NCBI GenBank assembly: GCA_050744245.1
Contig: JBOGGX010000271.1
Location: 1 to 40,191, forward strand
Direction: 5' to 3'
Origin: JBOGGX01 sp050744245
GTDB taxonomy: Bacteria > Actinomycetota > Acidimicrobiia > Acidimicrobiales > JBOGGX01
DNA: 40,191 bases
Numbering within the stretch: the stretch's first letter is position 1; each line of letters opens with the position of its first letter. The notes beneath the pieces were generated by a model that saw nothing but the letters and a program-made list of their open reading frames with translations, did not search any database and was not told where the DNA came from. Shown here one piece after another: positions 1 through 8,807 of this stretch. The position numbers and the translations under genes were made by a program.

Positions 1-373
1 CCGCCCCCGCCGGCACCTCGGCCGGGCGCAGGTTGCTGGCGGGCATGCGCCGACCCCTGGCCGTGAACTTGGCCGTGATCGGGGCCGCGACCTCGTCGTC
101 GAGCTCGAGCTCGACCCCCATGACCCGGGCGATGACGTCACGCGTGATGTCGTCCTGGGTCGGCCCGAGCCCCCCGCACACGATGACCGCGTCCGACCGG
201 TCGAGCGCGGTGTGCAGCACGGACTCGACACGGCCGGGGTTGTCGCCGACCACCGTCGTGAACAGGTGGTCGATCCCGGCCAGGGCCAGCTGCTCGCCGA
301 GCCAGGCCGAGTTGGTGTCGACGATCTGGCCGAGCAGCAGCTCGGTCCCGACGGCGACGATCTCACACCGCAT
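1..373 (-). CDS. cinA: CinA family protein, N-terminal part (runs off the window)
   Basis: Only the first ~124 codons are present; the gene continues beyond position 1. The protein opens MRCEIVAVGTELLLGQIVDT and then has the molybdopterin-binding-like (MoCF) fold signatures TNSAWLGEQLA, VVGDN and VIVCGGLGPTQDDITRD, which identify the N-terminal domain of CinA, the competence/damage-inducible protein related to nicotinamide-nucleotide (NMN) amidase and ADP-ribose pyrophosphatase activities. Whether the C-terminal amidase domain is present cannot be seen. The ATG lies 12 bp after the pgsA stop, so it is probably co-transcribed with rimO-pgsA. In many Actinobacteria pgsA-cinA is followed by recA, so recA would be expected just off the left edge (inference). 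Confidence 0.9.
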   Translation of the reverse strand, partial: MRCEIVAVGTELLLGQIVDTNSAWLGEQLALAGIDHLFTTVVGDNPGRVESVLHTALDRSDAVIVCGGLGPTQDDITRDVIARVMGVELELDDEVAAPITAKFTARGRRMPASNLRPAEVPAGA

Positions 374-385
374 GCAACCGGTCGG

Positions 386-988
386 TCAGAGCCGACCGCT
401 GGCCCGGGTGCCGCGGCTGCCGGCGAGGAAGTACTGGACGCCCGTGATGACCGTGATGGCCACCGCCAACCAGAGGGCGGAGGTGGCCACCCAGCCCTCG
501 TCGACGAGCGGAGGAAACAGGGCGAGCGAGACGGCCATGGTCTGCACGACCGTCTTGAGCTTGCCTCCCTTGGTCGCGGGTACGGCCAGGCCCCGTCGGG
601 CCCAGAAGCTCCGGAACAGGCTGATCGCCACCTCCCTGGCGGTGATGATGGCCACGGGCACGGCCCAGAAGACCTCCGCCGCCACCAGCGCCCACATGGC
701 GCCGAGGACCAGGACCTTGTCGGCCAGAGGGTCGATGAACGCGCCGGACCGGGTGGTGCCCTGCTTGCGGGCGATCCACCCGTCGAAGCCGTCAGTTGCC
801 GACAGCACGACCCAGAAGGCCAGGGTCGTCCACGACGACGGCCGGTCGAGGATGAGGAGGAACAGCGGGATGGCAAGGAGAAGCCGGGTCACGCTGATGG
901 CGTTGGCCGGGGTGGCGACCGCGGACGGCCCGAACGACGAGGGGACCGCCGCCGCGCCGGCGGCCGATTGTCCGGCTGGCTGGATCAC
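386..988 (-). CDS. pgsA: CDP-diacylglycerol-glycerol-3-phosphate 3-phosphatidyltransferase (CDP-alcohol phosphatidyltransferase)
   Basis: A 200-residue integral membrane enzyme, predicted to make phosphatidylglycerol phosphate from CDP-diacylglycerol and glycerol-3-phosphate. The CDP-alcohol phosphotransferase signature is at about residues 66-90: DGFDGWIAR followed by GAFIDPLADK, with all the acidic residues that bind metal and substrate. Hydrophobic segments flank it (about 30-48, 52-65, 90-118, 140-190). The start is a GTG at 988 that overlaps the rimO TAG by one base (TAGTG), so translation is probably coupled. The N-terminal ~25 residues are Ala/Pro-rich and poorly conserved in type, so a slightly later start is possible. 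A related phosphatidyltransferase (for example for phosphatidylinositol phosphate) is the main alternative, but the rimO-pgsA-cinA context favours PgsA. Confidence 0.9.
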   Translation of the reverse strand: MIQPAGQSAAGAAAVPSSFGPSAVATPANAISVTRLLLAIPLFLLILDRPSSWTTLAFWVVLSATDGFDGWIARKQGTTRSGAFIDPLADKVLVLGAMWALVAAEVFWAVPVAIITAREVAISLFRSFWARRGLAVPATKGGKLKTVVQTMAVSLALFPPLVDEGWVATSALWLAVAITVITGVQYFLAGSRGTRASGRL

Positions 989-2241
989 TACGCCGCCTCC
1001 AGGTCGGGACCGGCGGCCCCGGTGACGGCCACGGTAGCGAAGGAGCCGACGGCCAGGCCGTCCGGAACGGCGATGACGCCGTCGATCTCCGGCGCCTCGC
1101 GATGGCTGCGGCCGATGCCCGGCTCGTCGACCAGCACCTCGAGCGAGCGCCCGATGAGATCACCCCGCCGGGCGGCGGTTATCCGATCCTGCCGGTCCCT
1201 CAGCTCGGCCAGCCGCTCGGCCGCCAACGTGCGGGGCACCTTGCCGTCGAGCGTGGCCGAATGCGTGCCCGCCTCCTCCGAGTAGGAGAAGAAGCCGCAC
1301 CAGTCGAGCTGGGCCTCGTCGACGAACCGCAGCAGCAGGTCATGGTCGTCCTCGGTCTCGCCCGGGTAGCCGACGATGAAGTTGGACCGAAACGCGGCGT
1401 CCGGCTCCCGGTGCCGGATGGCGGCGATGCGCTCGAGGAACCGCTCGCCGCCACCCCAGCGCCGCATCCGGCGCAGCAGCGGGCGCGACACGTGCTGGAG
1501 CGACAGGTCGAAGTAGGGAACACCGGTGGCGCAGATCGTCGCGATGAGCTCATCGGTGAGGTCGGACGGGTACAGGTAGAGCAGCCGCACCCGCGGCACC
1601 CGGCGGGCCGCCTCCGCCACCAGCGGCACGATCCGGCGCCGACCCCTGCCCTGGTCGCGTCCGTAGGCGGCCAGATCCTGGGCGACGAGGACGACCTCCC
1701 GCACCTGGAGGGTCTCGATCTCGTCCAGCACGTCGGCCATGGCCCGCGACCGCTGCCGGCCGCGGAACGAAGGGATGGCGCAGAACCCGCAGGCCCGGTC
1801 GCAGCCCTCGGCCACCTTCACGTACGCCCACGGCGCCGCCGCCCGGGGACGGGGCAGGTTGAGCAGATCCATGTCGGGCAGATCAGACCGCGGACCCCGC
1901 GACAAGGTGACAGGGACGCCGAACCCGACGACCCCGTCGACCTCGGGCAGGGCCTCGGCCAGCTCGCCGCCGGAGCGCTCGGCCAGGCAGCCGGTTACGA
2001 CCAGGCCGGCGTCGGCCCTCTTGGCGCCGGCCAGGGCGAGGATGGTCTCGATCGACTCCTCCCTGGCCTCCTCGATGAAGGCGCAGGTGTTGACGACGAC
2101 CAGATCCGCCGCGGCCGCATCTTCCACCGACGCCATGCCGTCGGCGACCAGGGTCCCGGCCAGCTTGTCGGAGTCGACCTGGTTCTTCGGGCAGCCGAGG
2201 GTCTCGATGTAGAAGCGGCGCGGCGAGGTCGGGGCGTCCAT
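988..2241 (-). CDS. rimO: Ribosomal protein S12 methylthiotransferase RimO
   Basis: A radical-SAM methylthiotransferase expected to modify the universally conserved aspartate of ribosomal protein S12. The UPF0004 domain carries three cysteines in GCPKNQVDSD, VVNTCAFIEE and VVTGCLAE, which hold the auxiliary 4Fe-4S cluster. The radical-SAM cluster is CDRACGFC (CX3CX2C, around residue 150). Later come LYPSDLTDELI, DLSLQHVS and NFIVGYPGETE, typical of the MiaB/RimO TIM barrel, and a C-terminal TRAM-like domain. The frame stays open for 23 codons upstream, but the ATG at 2241 (MDAPTSPRRFYIETLGCP) puts the conserved IETLGCPKN near the N-terminus and is the better start, giving 417 residues. RimO is favoured over MiaB by the SLQHVS and YPSDL wording and by linkage to pgsA and cinA. 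It diverges from the peptidase gene across about 50 bp. Confidence 0.93.
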   Translation of the reverse strand: MDAPTSPRRFYIETLGCPKNQVDSDKLAGTLVADGMASVEDAAAADLVVVNTCAFIEEAREESIETILALAGAKRADAGLVVTGCLAERSGGELAEALPEVDGVVGFGVPVTLSRGPRSDLPDMDLLNLPRPRAAAPWAYVKVAEGCDRACGFCAIPSFRGRQRSRAMADVLDEIETLQVREVVLVAQDLAAYGRDQGRGRRRIVPLVAEAARRVPRVRLLYLYPSDLTDELIATICATGVPYFDLSLQHVSRPLLRRMRRWGGGERFLERIAAIRHREPDAAFRSNFIVGYPGETEDDHDLLLRFVDEAQLDWCGFFSYSEEAGTHSATLDGKVPRTLAAERLAELRDRQDRITAARRGDLIGRSLEVLVDEPGIGRSHREAPEIDGVIAVPDGLAVGSFATVAVTGAAGPDLEAA

Positions 2242-2292
2242 GGGCAGGTCGTCGATTCTAGGAGGATGGCCCCGTTGTGTACGTTCGGACCC

Positions 2293-4398
2293 ATGCCCGG
2301 AACCAACCACGACGCCAGCTTCGACCTCGACACCTTCTTCTCCATGCCGCGGGTCGGCGGGCTTTCCGTCGCCCCGGACGGCAGCCGCCTGGTCACGACG
2401 GTCAAGGAGGCGGCGCCCGACGGCAAACGGTTCGTCTCGTCGCTGTGGGAGCTCGACCCGGCCGGTGCACGGGAGCCCCGCCGGCTGACGCGGTCGAAGA
2501 AGGGCGAGAGCCTCGCCGGGTTCCTACACGACGGGTCGATCCTGTTCACCTCGGCCCGGCCCCACAACCAGGAGCGGGCCGACGACGATGACGCCGGCGG
2601 CGACGACGACCGGGCGAGGCTCTGGCTGCTGCCCGCCGACGGTGGTGAGCCCCGTGTGGTGGCCAGCCCTCCGAACGGGCTGTCGCAGGTGAACGCGGCC
2701 CGGTCCGCCGACATCGTGGCGTACCGGGCCGAGAGGTGGCGCGGGGCCGAGACCGACGCGGCCGACGCCGAGCGGGCCAAGACCCGCAGGGACAAGGGCG
2801 TCACCGCCCAGCTCTTCGACCGCTACCCCATCCGGTTCTGGGACCACTACATCCCGTCGTCGACGCCCAGGCTGTTCGCCGGCTCGGCCCCGGACAGCGG
2901 CGGCGACACGCCCCTGACCGACGTCCGCGACATCACGTCCGATGCCGGCATGGCGCTGACCGAGTTCGACGACTCCGAGTTCGACCTGGCCCCGGACGGC
3001 TCGTTCGTCGTGTCGACCTGGTTGCGCGACGTCAAGTCGTACGAGTTCAGGGTCGACCTGGTGCACGTCGACGTGGCCACCGGCGACCGGCGCACCATCG
3101 CTCACGGCGGCGAGGAGTTCGACTTCGTCCACCCCGCGATCTCGCCCGACGGCACCAAGGTGGCGGCCATCCGCGGGACGGTCGGCTCGCCCGAACAGGC
3201 GACCGACCAGACGCTGTGGCTGGTCGACATCGAGAGCGGCGACGGCACCGACCTGACGCCGGAGTTCGACCGCTGGCCGGGAGCCCCGGTGTGGGCGGCC
3301 GACGGGTCGGCCATATTCTTCACCGCCGACGAGGGCGGCCACACGCCGATCTGGAGTGTCGACGTCGCCAGCGGCGCCATCACCCGGCTCACCGCCGACG
3401 GGTGCCACGCCGGTGTGGCGGTGGCTCCGGACGGGTCGGCCCTGTACGCCATGGTCAGCACGTACGACTCGCCGCCCGAAGCGGTCAGGCTCGACCCGAC
3501 CACGCCCGACCAGCGTCCACGACCCATCCCCACGCCTGGGCATCCGCTGCCCGTCGAGCTGCCCGGACGCCTCGAGTCGATCACCAGCGCGGCGGACGAC
3601 GGCGTCCCGATCCAGTCGTGGCTCGTGGTTCCGAACGACGCATCGGCCGACGACCCGGCCCCGCTGGTGCTGTGGATCCACGGCGGACCGCTGTCGGCCT
3701 GGGGGCCGTGGCACTGGCGCTGGAACCCCCAGCTGCTCGCCGCTCTCGGGTACGCCGTGCTGCTCCCCAACCCGGCGCTGTCGACCGGGTTCGGCCACGA
3801 CTTCATCCAGCGGGGATGGGGTCGATGGGGCCGGGAGCCCTACACCGACATCATGAGCGCGCTCGACGCGGTCGTCGCCCGCCCCGACATCGACGGCGAC
3901 CGGGTGGCGGCCATGGGCGGCAGCTTCGGCGGCTACATGGCCAACTGGATCGCGGGCCAGACCGACCGGTTCCGTTGCATCGTCACCCACGCCAGCCTCT
4001 ACGCCCTCAGCCAGTTCCACGGCACGACCGACCTCGGCGTCTACTGGGAGCAGGAGTTCGGCGACCCGTACGCCAATCCGGAGCGGTACGTCGAGAACTC
4101 GCCCGACCGGCACGTCGCCGACTTCGGCACCCCGATGCTGGTGATCCACGGCGAGCTCGACCACCGGGTGCCGATCGGCGAGGCGCTGCGGCTCTGGACC
4201 GACCTGGCCCGCCACGGTCACACCGACGCCAAGTTCCTCTACTTCCCCGACGAGAACCACTGGATCCTCAAGCCCAACAACGCCAGGGTCTGGCACGAGG
4301 TGGTGTTCGCGTTCCTGGCCGAGCACGTGCTCGACGACCCGTCCGCCTGGAAGTCTGAGTTCCTGGAGAGCCTCGGCATCGGGCCGAGCGGCGGGTAG
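2293..4398 (+). CDS. S9 family peptidase (prolyl oligopeptidase / acylaminoacyl-peptidase type)
   Basis: A serine peptidase of about 701 residues. Residues ~15-400 form a beta-propeller with repeated blades of the type SPDGTKVA and APDGSALYA. The C-terminal alpha/beta hydrolase domain begins near WIHGGPLSAWG (oxyanion-hole region). The catalytic triad is visible: Ser544 in MGGSFGGYM, Asp623 in HGELDHRVP and His656 in DENHWI. No signal peptide is seen, so it is probably cytoplasmic and degrades short peptides. The ATG at 2293 gives a normal N-terminus (MPGTNHDASFDLDTFFSMP). TTG 2275 lies about 9 bases after AGGAGG (2260-2265) and is an alternative start; ATG 2266 is too close to that site. The frame is intact over 2.1 kb. 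An imperfect hairpin follows the stop. Confidence 0.93.
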   Translation: MPGTNHDASFDLDTFFSMPRVGGLSVAPDGSRLVTTVKEAAPDGKRFVSSLWELDPAGAREPRRLTRSKKGESLAGFLHDGSILFTSARPHNQERADDDDAGGDDDRARLWLLPADGGEPRVVASPPNGLSQVNAARSADIVAYRAERWRGAETDAADAERAKTRRDKGVTAQLFDRYPIRFWDHYIPSSTPRLFAGSAPDSGGDTPLTDVRDITSDAGMALTEFDDSEFDLAPDGSFVVSTWLRDVKSYEFRVDLVHVDVATGDRRTIAHGGEEFDFVHPAISPDGTKVAAIRGTVGSPEQATDQTLWLVDIESGDGTDLTPEFDRWPGAPVWAADGSAIFFTADEGGHTPIWSVDVASGAITRLTADGCHAGVAVAPDGSALYAMVSTYDSPPEAVRLDPTTPDQRPRPIPTPGHPLPVELPGRLESITSAADDGVPIQSWLVVPNDASADDPAPLVLWIHGGPLSAWGPWHWRWNPQLLAALGYAVLLPNPALSTGFGHDFIQRGWGRWGREPYTDIMSALDAVVARPDIDGDRVAAMGGSFGGYMANWIAGQTDRFRCIVTHASLYALSQFHGTTDLGVYWEQEFGDPYANPERYVENSPDRHVADFGTPMLVIHGELDHRVPIGEALRLWTDLARHGHTDAKFLYFPDENHWILKPNNARVWHEVVFAFLAEHVLDDPSAWKSEFLESLGIGPSGG

Positions 4399-4404
4399 CA
4401 GAAC

Positions 4405-4437
4405 CCGGCGCCGTGCCGTGGCGGTGGCACGCCGGCG
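4405..4437 (+). terminator. Imperfect GC-rich hairpin after the S9 peptidase
   Basis: GTGCC (4413-4417) pairs with GGCAC (4426-4430), extended by CCGGC/GCCGG with a small bulge. It lies a few bases after the TAG at 4396-4398. There is no T-run, so it could act as a Rho-assisted or GC-only terminator. The assignment rests on position and pairing only. Confidence 0.35.
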
Positions 4438-4519
4438 TCACGCCCCACGGGTGCGGGGCTCGGCGGGTCACCCGAGGGGTCTCGCGACCTCAACCGCTCG
4501 AACATGCACGGAGCGCCTC

Positions 4520-5497
4520 GTGTCAGACATCGACTATCCGGTCATCGACCTCGACAGCAACTACGGGGTCTCCATCTCGGAGACCGAGCTCCCGGTTCCC
4601 TCGTCCCGCGCCGTGATCTTCACGGCCCGGGCGAACAACATCAGCCAGATCGATTCTGGGCCGTTCAAGATCCTGTGGGCGCTGGACGGCACGCCGTACC
4701 ACGAGGAGCCGGCCGATGGGATCCCCGGTGGCGGTTCCCTGCCCGCCGAGTGGAAGTTCGATCCGATGACCCACGGCTTCCTGGACGCCGGCGAGCACTG
4801 GGTCACGGTCGTCTTCGACTACGAGTCGGCGACGGTGCCGGCCGTCGTCGATGACGGGCAGCTGGAGTACCTGCGGGAGCAGCGGTGCGGCCAGCTCACG
4901 TTCACCGTCGCCGCCGACCATGTCGACATGGAGCCGGACGTCATCTCGGGCGACCCCGAGAACTACGCCCGGAACGCCGGCTACCAGGAGGTTGACTTCT
5001 CGATCTCCGTCGTCGGTCCCTACTCGGCACCGGTGAGAGGCTGCACGTTCTGGGTCGGCTCCGCCGGCCACGGGGAGCCGGACAACCAGACCGAGACCCT
5101 GACCTACAGCGGCGTCACCAACGAAGGTGGGATCCTCGAGCTCCCGTCCGGCTGCTGGATCTGGCCCAAGGGTTGGCTGTGGGTCAGGGGCTACCTCCAC
5201 GACGGGACCGAGGTCACGTGCGAACCGCTGAACTACGGCGAGGTCACGAGCGACGCGGTCCTGAGGGCCACGATCGACACCCGGCCGGTCAACATCGGCG
5301 AGAAGGAGGTCGAGGGCTGGAGCCAGCGCCTGTCCGGCCAGGTTGGCGGCGAAATCGAGTTCTGGAAGCTGAAGATCACGAGCAGCGGCACCTACGAGCG
5401 CACCGCCGCGGGCGAGAAGGAGCGGACGCTGACCTACACGGTGGACGCACCGACGAACGTGCTGAAGCTCGCCGCGGTGAGCGGGATCAGCCTCTGA
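4520..5497 (+). CDS. Hypothetical protein with CARDB/Ig-like beta-sandwich character
   Basis: A protein of about 325 residues from GTG 4520, which has GGAG about 7 bases upstream; an upstream extension is low-complexity Arg/Ala and unlikely to be translated. I do not recognise the family with confidence. Residues ~15-120 resemble a CARDB-type adhesion fold: a strand ending in VIFTARANNIS, then GPFKILWALDGTPY, then AGEHWVTVVFDYE, as in domains that present 'N-I-S ... DG ... aGeh.Vt..vD' patterns. The rest is beta-rich, with Trp/Gly-rich segments (CWIWPKGWLWVRGY) and YTVDAPTNVLKLAAVSGISL near the end. No signal peptide or TM helix is visible from this start, so surface location is not shown. 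Its base composition matches its neighbours. It converges with the isochorismatase gene. Confidence 0.7.
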   Translation: MSDIDYPVIDLDSNYGVSISETELPVPSSRAVIFTARANNISQIDSGPFKILWALDGTPYHEEPADGIPGGGSLPAEWKFDPMTHGFLDAGEHWVTVVFDYESATVPAVVDDGQLEYLREQRCGQLTFTVAADHVDMEPDVISGDPENYARNAGYQEVDFSISVVGPYSAPVRGCTFWVGSAGHGEPDNQTETLTYSGVTNEGGILELPSGCWIWPKGWLWVRGYLHDGTEVTCEPLNYGEVTSDAVLRATIDTRPVNIGEKEVEGWSQRLSGQVGGEIEFWKLKITSSGTYERTAAGEKERTLTYTVDAPTNVLKLAAVSGISL

Positions 5498-5581
5498 GCG
5501 CCGCGCCTCGGCGTCCGGCGACGGCCGTCCGCCCTGCGGGCACCGCTCACCGAGGCCCAACGAGAGGGACCGGTGCCGTCC

Positions 5582-5599
5582 CGCGGCGTTCCCGCCGCG
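5582..5599. terminator. Perfect 7-bp hairpin between convergent genes
   Basis: CGCGGCG-TTCC-CGCCGCG forms a perfect 7-bp stem with a 4-base loop. It lies between the stop at 5497 (plus) and the stop at 5611 (minus), the usual place for a bidirectional terminator. There is no U-tract on either side. Confidence 0.45.
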
Positions 5600-5610
5600 T
5601 CGCGCCGGCT

Positions 5611-6171
5611 TCAGGAGGTGCCGCCGAGGTCGACATCCTTGGTCTCGACCGTCCCGGCCGTCCGCCCCGGCGCCGTCTGGTGCGTCCAGTACAGGTTCGT
5701 GTGCGCGATGACCTGGTCCGGCGGCGGCGCCCCCCATGCCGTCTGGTCCTCCGTCGTGTGCGCGTCGCTGACAAGGGTCGCGTCGTACCCCCGGGCGAAC
5801 GCACCGTGGAGCGTCGAGCGGATGCACGCATCGGTCTGTGCGCCGGTCACGACGAGTCGCCCGACTCCGAGGCCCGACAGCACGGTCTCGAGGGTGGTGT
5901 CCTCGAACGAGTCGCCGCAGTGCTTCTCGACGAGCGGCTCGGCGTCGTCCGGACCCAGCTCGGGGACGATCCGCCAGTCGTCGCTCCCCCTCGCCAGCTC
6001 CTCGTCGGAGTGCTGGACCCAGACAACGGGGACCCGTTCCCGCCGCGCCTTCTCGACCAGGCTGCCGACGTTGGCGACGACCGCGTCGCGCTCGTGAGCC
6101 CCCTCGACGACGCCGTTCTGCACGTCGACGACGAGGAGTGCGGTGTTCGGCCGGTTCTCGAGTGTGGTCAT
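5611..6171 (-). CDS. Isochorismatase-like cysteine hydrolase
   Basis: A 186-residue hydrolase of the isochorismatase/nicotinamidase superfamily. The catalytic triad is visible: Asp16 in LLVVDVQNGV, Lys83 in VEKHCGDSF and Cys116 in TGAQTDACIRST. The motif after the cysteine (STLHGAFARGYDATLVSDAHTT) is also typical. The ATG at 6171 follows GGGGGAG about 5 bases upstream. The substrate cannot be read from sequence: nicotinamide, ureidoacrylate or another amide are possible, and the lack of a clear His/Asp metal trio argues against a true nicotinamidase. It lies downstream of a two-component system on the same strand with about 107 bp between, so co-transcription is possible but not shown. Confidence 0.9.
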   Translation of the reverse strand: MTTLENRPNTALLVVDVQNGVVEGAHERDAVVANVGSLVEKARRERVPVVWVQHSDEELARGSDDWRIVPELGPDDAEPLVEKHCGDSFEDTTLETVLSGLGVGRLVVTGAQTDACIRSTLHGAFARGYDATLVSDAHTTEDQTAWGAPPPDQVIAHTNLYWTHQTAPGRTAGTVETKDVDLGGTS

Positions 6172-6278
6172 CGTCTCCCCCTGCTCTGGCACGGCTCCTT
6201 CGTCCACGGTAGACCGACCCACCGACCGGGCCGGACAACGATGTCCTCCTTCATCGCGGCCGGCCTGGCCCTCCGCGG

Positions 6279-6920
6279 CTAGCTCTGGAGCCAGGCGAGC
6301 ACGGCGAGGACGCGGCGGTGGTCGTCGTCCGACGGCGCCAGCCCGAGCTTGGAGAAGATGCTCGAGACGTGCTTCTCGACCGCCCCGGCGCTGACGACGA
6401 GCTCGCGGGCGATGGCGGCGTTGGTGCGGCCCTCGGCCATGGCCGCCAGCACCTCCCGCTCCCGAGCCGTGAGGCCCTCGATCGGGCGGCGGCGGCGCCG
6501 GGCGAACAGCTGGGCCACCACCTCGGGGTCGATCACCGTGCCCCCGGCGACCACCCGTTCGAGCGCGTCGCTCAGGTCGTCCAGCGCCGACACCCGGTCC
6601 TTCAGGAGGTAGCCGACGCCGCCCCGGCCGTCGGCCAGCAGCTCGCCCGCGTAGGACTCCTCGACGTACTGCGAGAGCACGAGCACGGCGGTGCCCGGCA
6701 CCCGGCGCCTGGCCTCGACCGCGGCCCGCAGCCCCTCGTCGGTGAACGACGGCGGCATGCGCACGTCGACCACCGCGACATCGGGGCGGTGCTGCTCCAC
6801 CGCCCCGATCAACGCGGGACCGTCGCCGACCGCGTCGGCGACGGTGCATCCGGCCTCCTCCAACAGCCGCGCCAGTCCCTCGCGCAGCAACAGCGAGTCC
6901 TCGGCTAGGACGACCCGCAC
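6279..6920 (-). CDS. NarL/FixJ-type (LuxR-HTH) DNA-binding response regulator
   Basis: A 213-residue response regulator. The receiver domain (1-~120) has the acidic pair in VLAEDSLL, the phospho-acceptor Asp52 in AVVDVRMPP, a Ser in VLVLSQY and a Lys in GYLLKDR. The C-terminal LuxR-type helix-turn-helix runs GLTAREREVLAAMAEG ... TNAAIARELVVSAGAVEKHV. The start is GTG 6920 with GGAGATCCC just upstream; the open frame extends further but only as Arg/Gly-rich shadow of the kinase gene. The start lies inside the kinase gene (16-bp overlap), so translation is coupled. It is predicted to be phosphorylated by the adjacent kinase and to bind DNA as a dimer. Targets are unknown; the kinase-regulator pair itself is a usual target. 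Confidence 0.93.
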   Translation of the reverse strand: MRVVLAEDSLLLREGLARLLEEAGCTVADAVGDGPALIGAVEQHRPDVAVVDVRMPPSFTDEGLRAAVEARRRVPGTAVLVLSQYVEESYAGELLADGRGGVGYLLKDRVSALDDLSDALERVVAGGTVIDPEVVAQLFARRRRRPIEGLTAREREVLAAMAEGRTNAAIARELVVSAGAVEKHVSSIFSKLGLAPSDDDHRRVLAVLAWLQS

Positions 6921-8307
6921 GGGATCTCCGCGGTGAGCACGGTCGGCCCACCCACGGGACTGTCGACGGCCAGCCGCCCGTCGAGCGCGGCCACCCGGTC
7001 GGCCAGCCCGGCCAGTCCGTGGCCCTTCGCCAGGCTGGCCCCGCCGATGCCGTCGTCGGCCACCTGGACCCACAGCACGTCGTCGTCGAGCTCGACGCTG
7101 ACCACGCCGTTGCCCGCCCGGCTGTGCTTGGCCGCGTTGGCGAGCGCCTCGGCCACGACGAAGTACGCGGTGTTCTCGATCGATGCCGGGAGCCGATGTT
7201 GGCCCGGCAGCTTCACGTCGAGGTCGATCTCGATCGGGCTCCTGGCCACGGCGACCGCCAGGGGGCGCCGAGGCCGCGGTCGGCCAGGATCGGCGGGGCG
7301 ATCCCCCTGGACAGGGCGCGGAGCTCGTCGAGCGCCTCCTTGGCCTGGGTCAGGGCGTAGGAGACGAGGGGGGCGGCCGCGTTCGAGTCGTCGTCGGCCA
7401 GCCGGCGCTCGGCGGCCGACAGGTCCATGGACAGCCGCACCAGCCGCTGCTGGGGGCCGTCGTGGAGGTCGCGCTCGAGCTTGCGCAGGCCGTGGGCCTC
7501 GGCGTCGACCACCGCGGCCCGGCTGGCCGTGAGCGTGTCGACCCTGGCCCGCAGCTGAGCGATCCGGGCGTTGCCCAACAGTTGCTCGCCGACGCTGGCC
7601 TGCACCACCGCCATGCCTCGCAGCACGAACGGGAGGGTGGCCAGGAAGAACAACCCGAGGCCGGTGGTGAACATGGTCTCGCCCAGCCACGAGTCGATGC
7701 GGAGCAGCTCGGGGAGGTTCTGGCTGCCGTCGGTGTCGGGGATCGCCCAGCCCCACAACGGCCAGGTGGCGCCGCCCAGCGCGGCGGCCCACCACGCCAC
7801 CGAGATCGACCACGTCGTCACCACGATGGGGAACATGACGAGGCCATGCAGCGTGTCGAGCCATATCTGGCCGTCGCTGAGGTGCCCGAGGAAGCCTCGA
7901 AACCCCTCGGACGCCGACTGGCGGTAGTGGGCCGGGGCCACCGGTCGACCGAGGACGTACGGCAGACGGACCCGCTCGAGGTTGGCAAAAGCCCGGGCGA
8001 TCATCAGCGTGATCACGGCGATCGGGAGGCCGATGAACGTGATGAGCAGTCCGGCCGCCATCGACAGCCCGGTGACCAACACGACGAAGGCGACGAGGGC
8101 GATCGGGAAGGCAGTGAGGAGGTACACCGAGTCGTGGCCGACGTGGCGCAGCGCCCGCGCCGCCGGCGTTCGGGCGGCAACGCGAGAGGTCGGGGTCACG
8201 ACGGGCGTGCGGCCGGCTGCGCTCTCGGCCGAGGCGGTGGCGGTCGTCGGATCGGCACTCACGGCGAACATGCCGTCATCTTCCGCCGCAGCGTAGGCCC
8301 GGGCCAT
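6905..8307 (-). pseudogene. Sensor histidine kinase (PF13796-type sensor, HisKA_3, HATPase), one frameshift
   Basis: The partner of the response regulator. The N-terminal part (to ~residue 240) has four or five hydrophobic helices of the 'putative sensor' type: LTAFPIALVAFVVLVTG, LITFIGLPIAVITLMIARAF, then two more pairs. The dimerisation/phospho-acceptor motif is ERDLHDGPQQR (H at ~276). The HATPase part lies in another frame: AYFVVAEALANAAKHSRA (N box), VQVADDGIGGA and GHGLAGLADRVAALDG (G boxes). The two frames join at the five-G run 7261-7265, where one base is missing: ADRGLGA would continue LAVAVARSPIEIDLD. The downstream frame is well conserved and ends at the TAG 6905-6907. The start may be 8307 or ATG 8271 (better ribosome-binding site). 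It is either a sequencing error in a homopolymer or a real knock-out. Confidence 0.85.
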
Positions 8308-8347
8308 CCTGCGGGCGGGTGTCCACCACGGGGGCTAGCCCCACCCC

Positions 8348-8728
8348 TCAACATGTCGTGTGGATCAGCGCGGCCACCCGCCGGCCCTCGGCAGCCAGCC
8401 GGTTGTAGCGCTCGATCGCCGACGCCGTCTCGTCATCCACGACCTCGATCCCGTGCTCGGCGAGGAGCACACGCGTCGGCGGGCTGACTCCGAGCCGGCG
8501 CTGCCGGCCCCGGCTCAGGACGACGACGTCTGCGTGATGCTCGATGAGCTCGGCGACGTCGGCCGGTTGCACGCCCGGCTCGTGCTCGGTGCCGGTCTCG
8601 GTCCAGTCCCACCCCCGACCACCACCCGGCCACAGCTTGGCGTCACGGACCCGTCCGACGCCGTCCACCTCGACGTGGCCCCAGCCGTGACGAACCACGC
8701 GTGGTGATCGCTCGGGGTCACCGGTCAT
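8348..8728 (-). CDS. Mth938-like domain protein (DUF498 family)
   Basis: A 126-residue single-domain protein. The family features are visible: a beta-hairpin with HVEVDGVGRVRDAKLWPGG, a W-containing strand GWDWTETGTEHEPGV, the helix PADVAELIEHHADVVVLSRG, a strand RLGVSPPTRVLLAEHGIEVV, and the diagnostic ending ASAIERYNRLAAEGRRVAALIHTTC, where family members read 'yN.L..eGRrVaaalHltC'. The biochemical role is unknown; human AAMDC and archaeal MTH938 share this fold. ATG 8728 is the natural start. It diverges from the VOC gene with about 80 bp between, so the promoters for both should lie there. Confidence 0.88.
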   Translation of the reverse strand: MTGDPERSPRVVRHGWGHVEVDGVGRVRDAKLWPGGGRGWDWTETGTEHEPGVQPADVAELIEHHADVVVLSRGRQRRLGVSPPTRVLLAEHGIEVVDDETASAIERYNRLAAEGRRVAALIHTTC

Positions 8729-8807
8729 CGCCCCAGGCTACGACCGGCAACCGGATGCGACTGCGGACGGCCGGCGCGATGATCATCGTGACCCCAAAGG
8801 AGTTCTC

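Noticed and set aside
1102..2292. Long open extension upstream of the S9 peptidase in the same frame
   Set aside because: It is antisense to rimO and lacks any motif; the peptidase family begins near 2293.
2524..4326. 600-codon open frame on the minus strand
   Set aside because: Shadow of the S9 peptidase; composition is Val/Gly/Arg-rich with no motif, as expected in GC-rich antisense.
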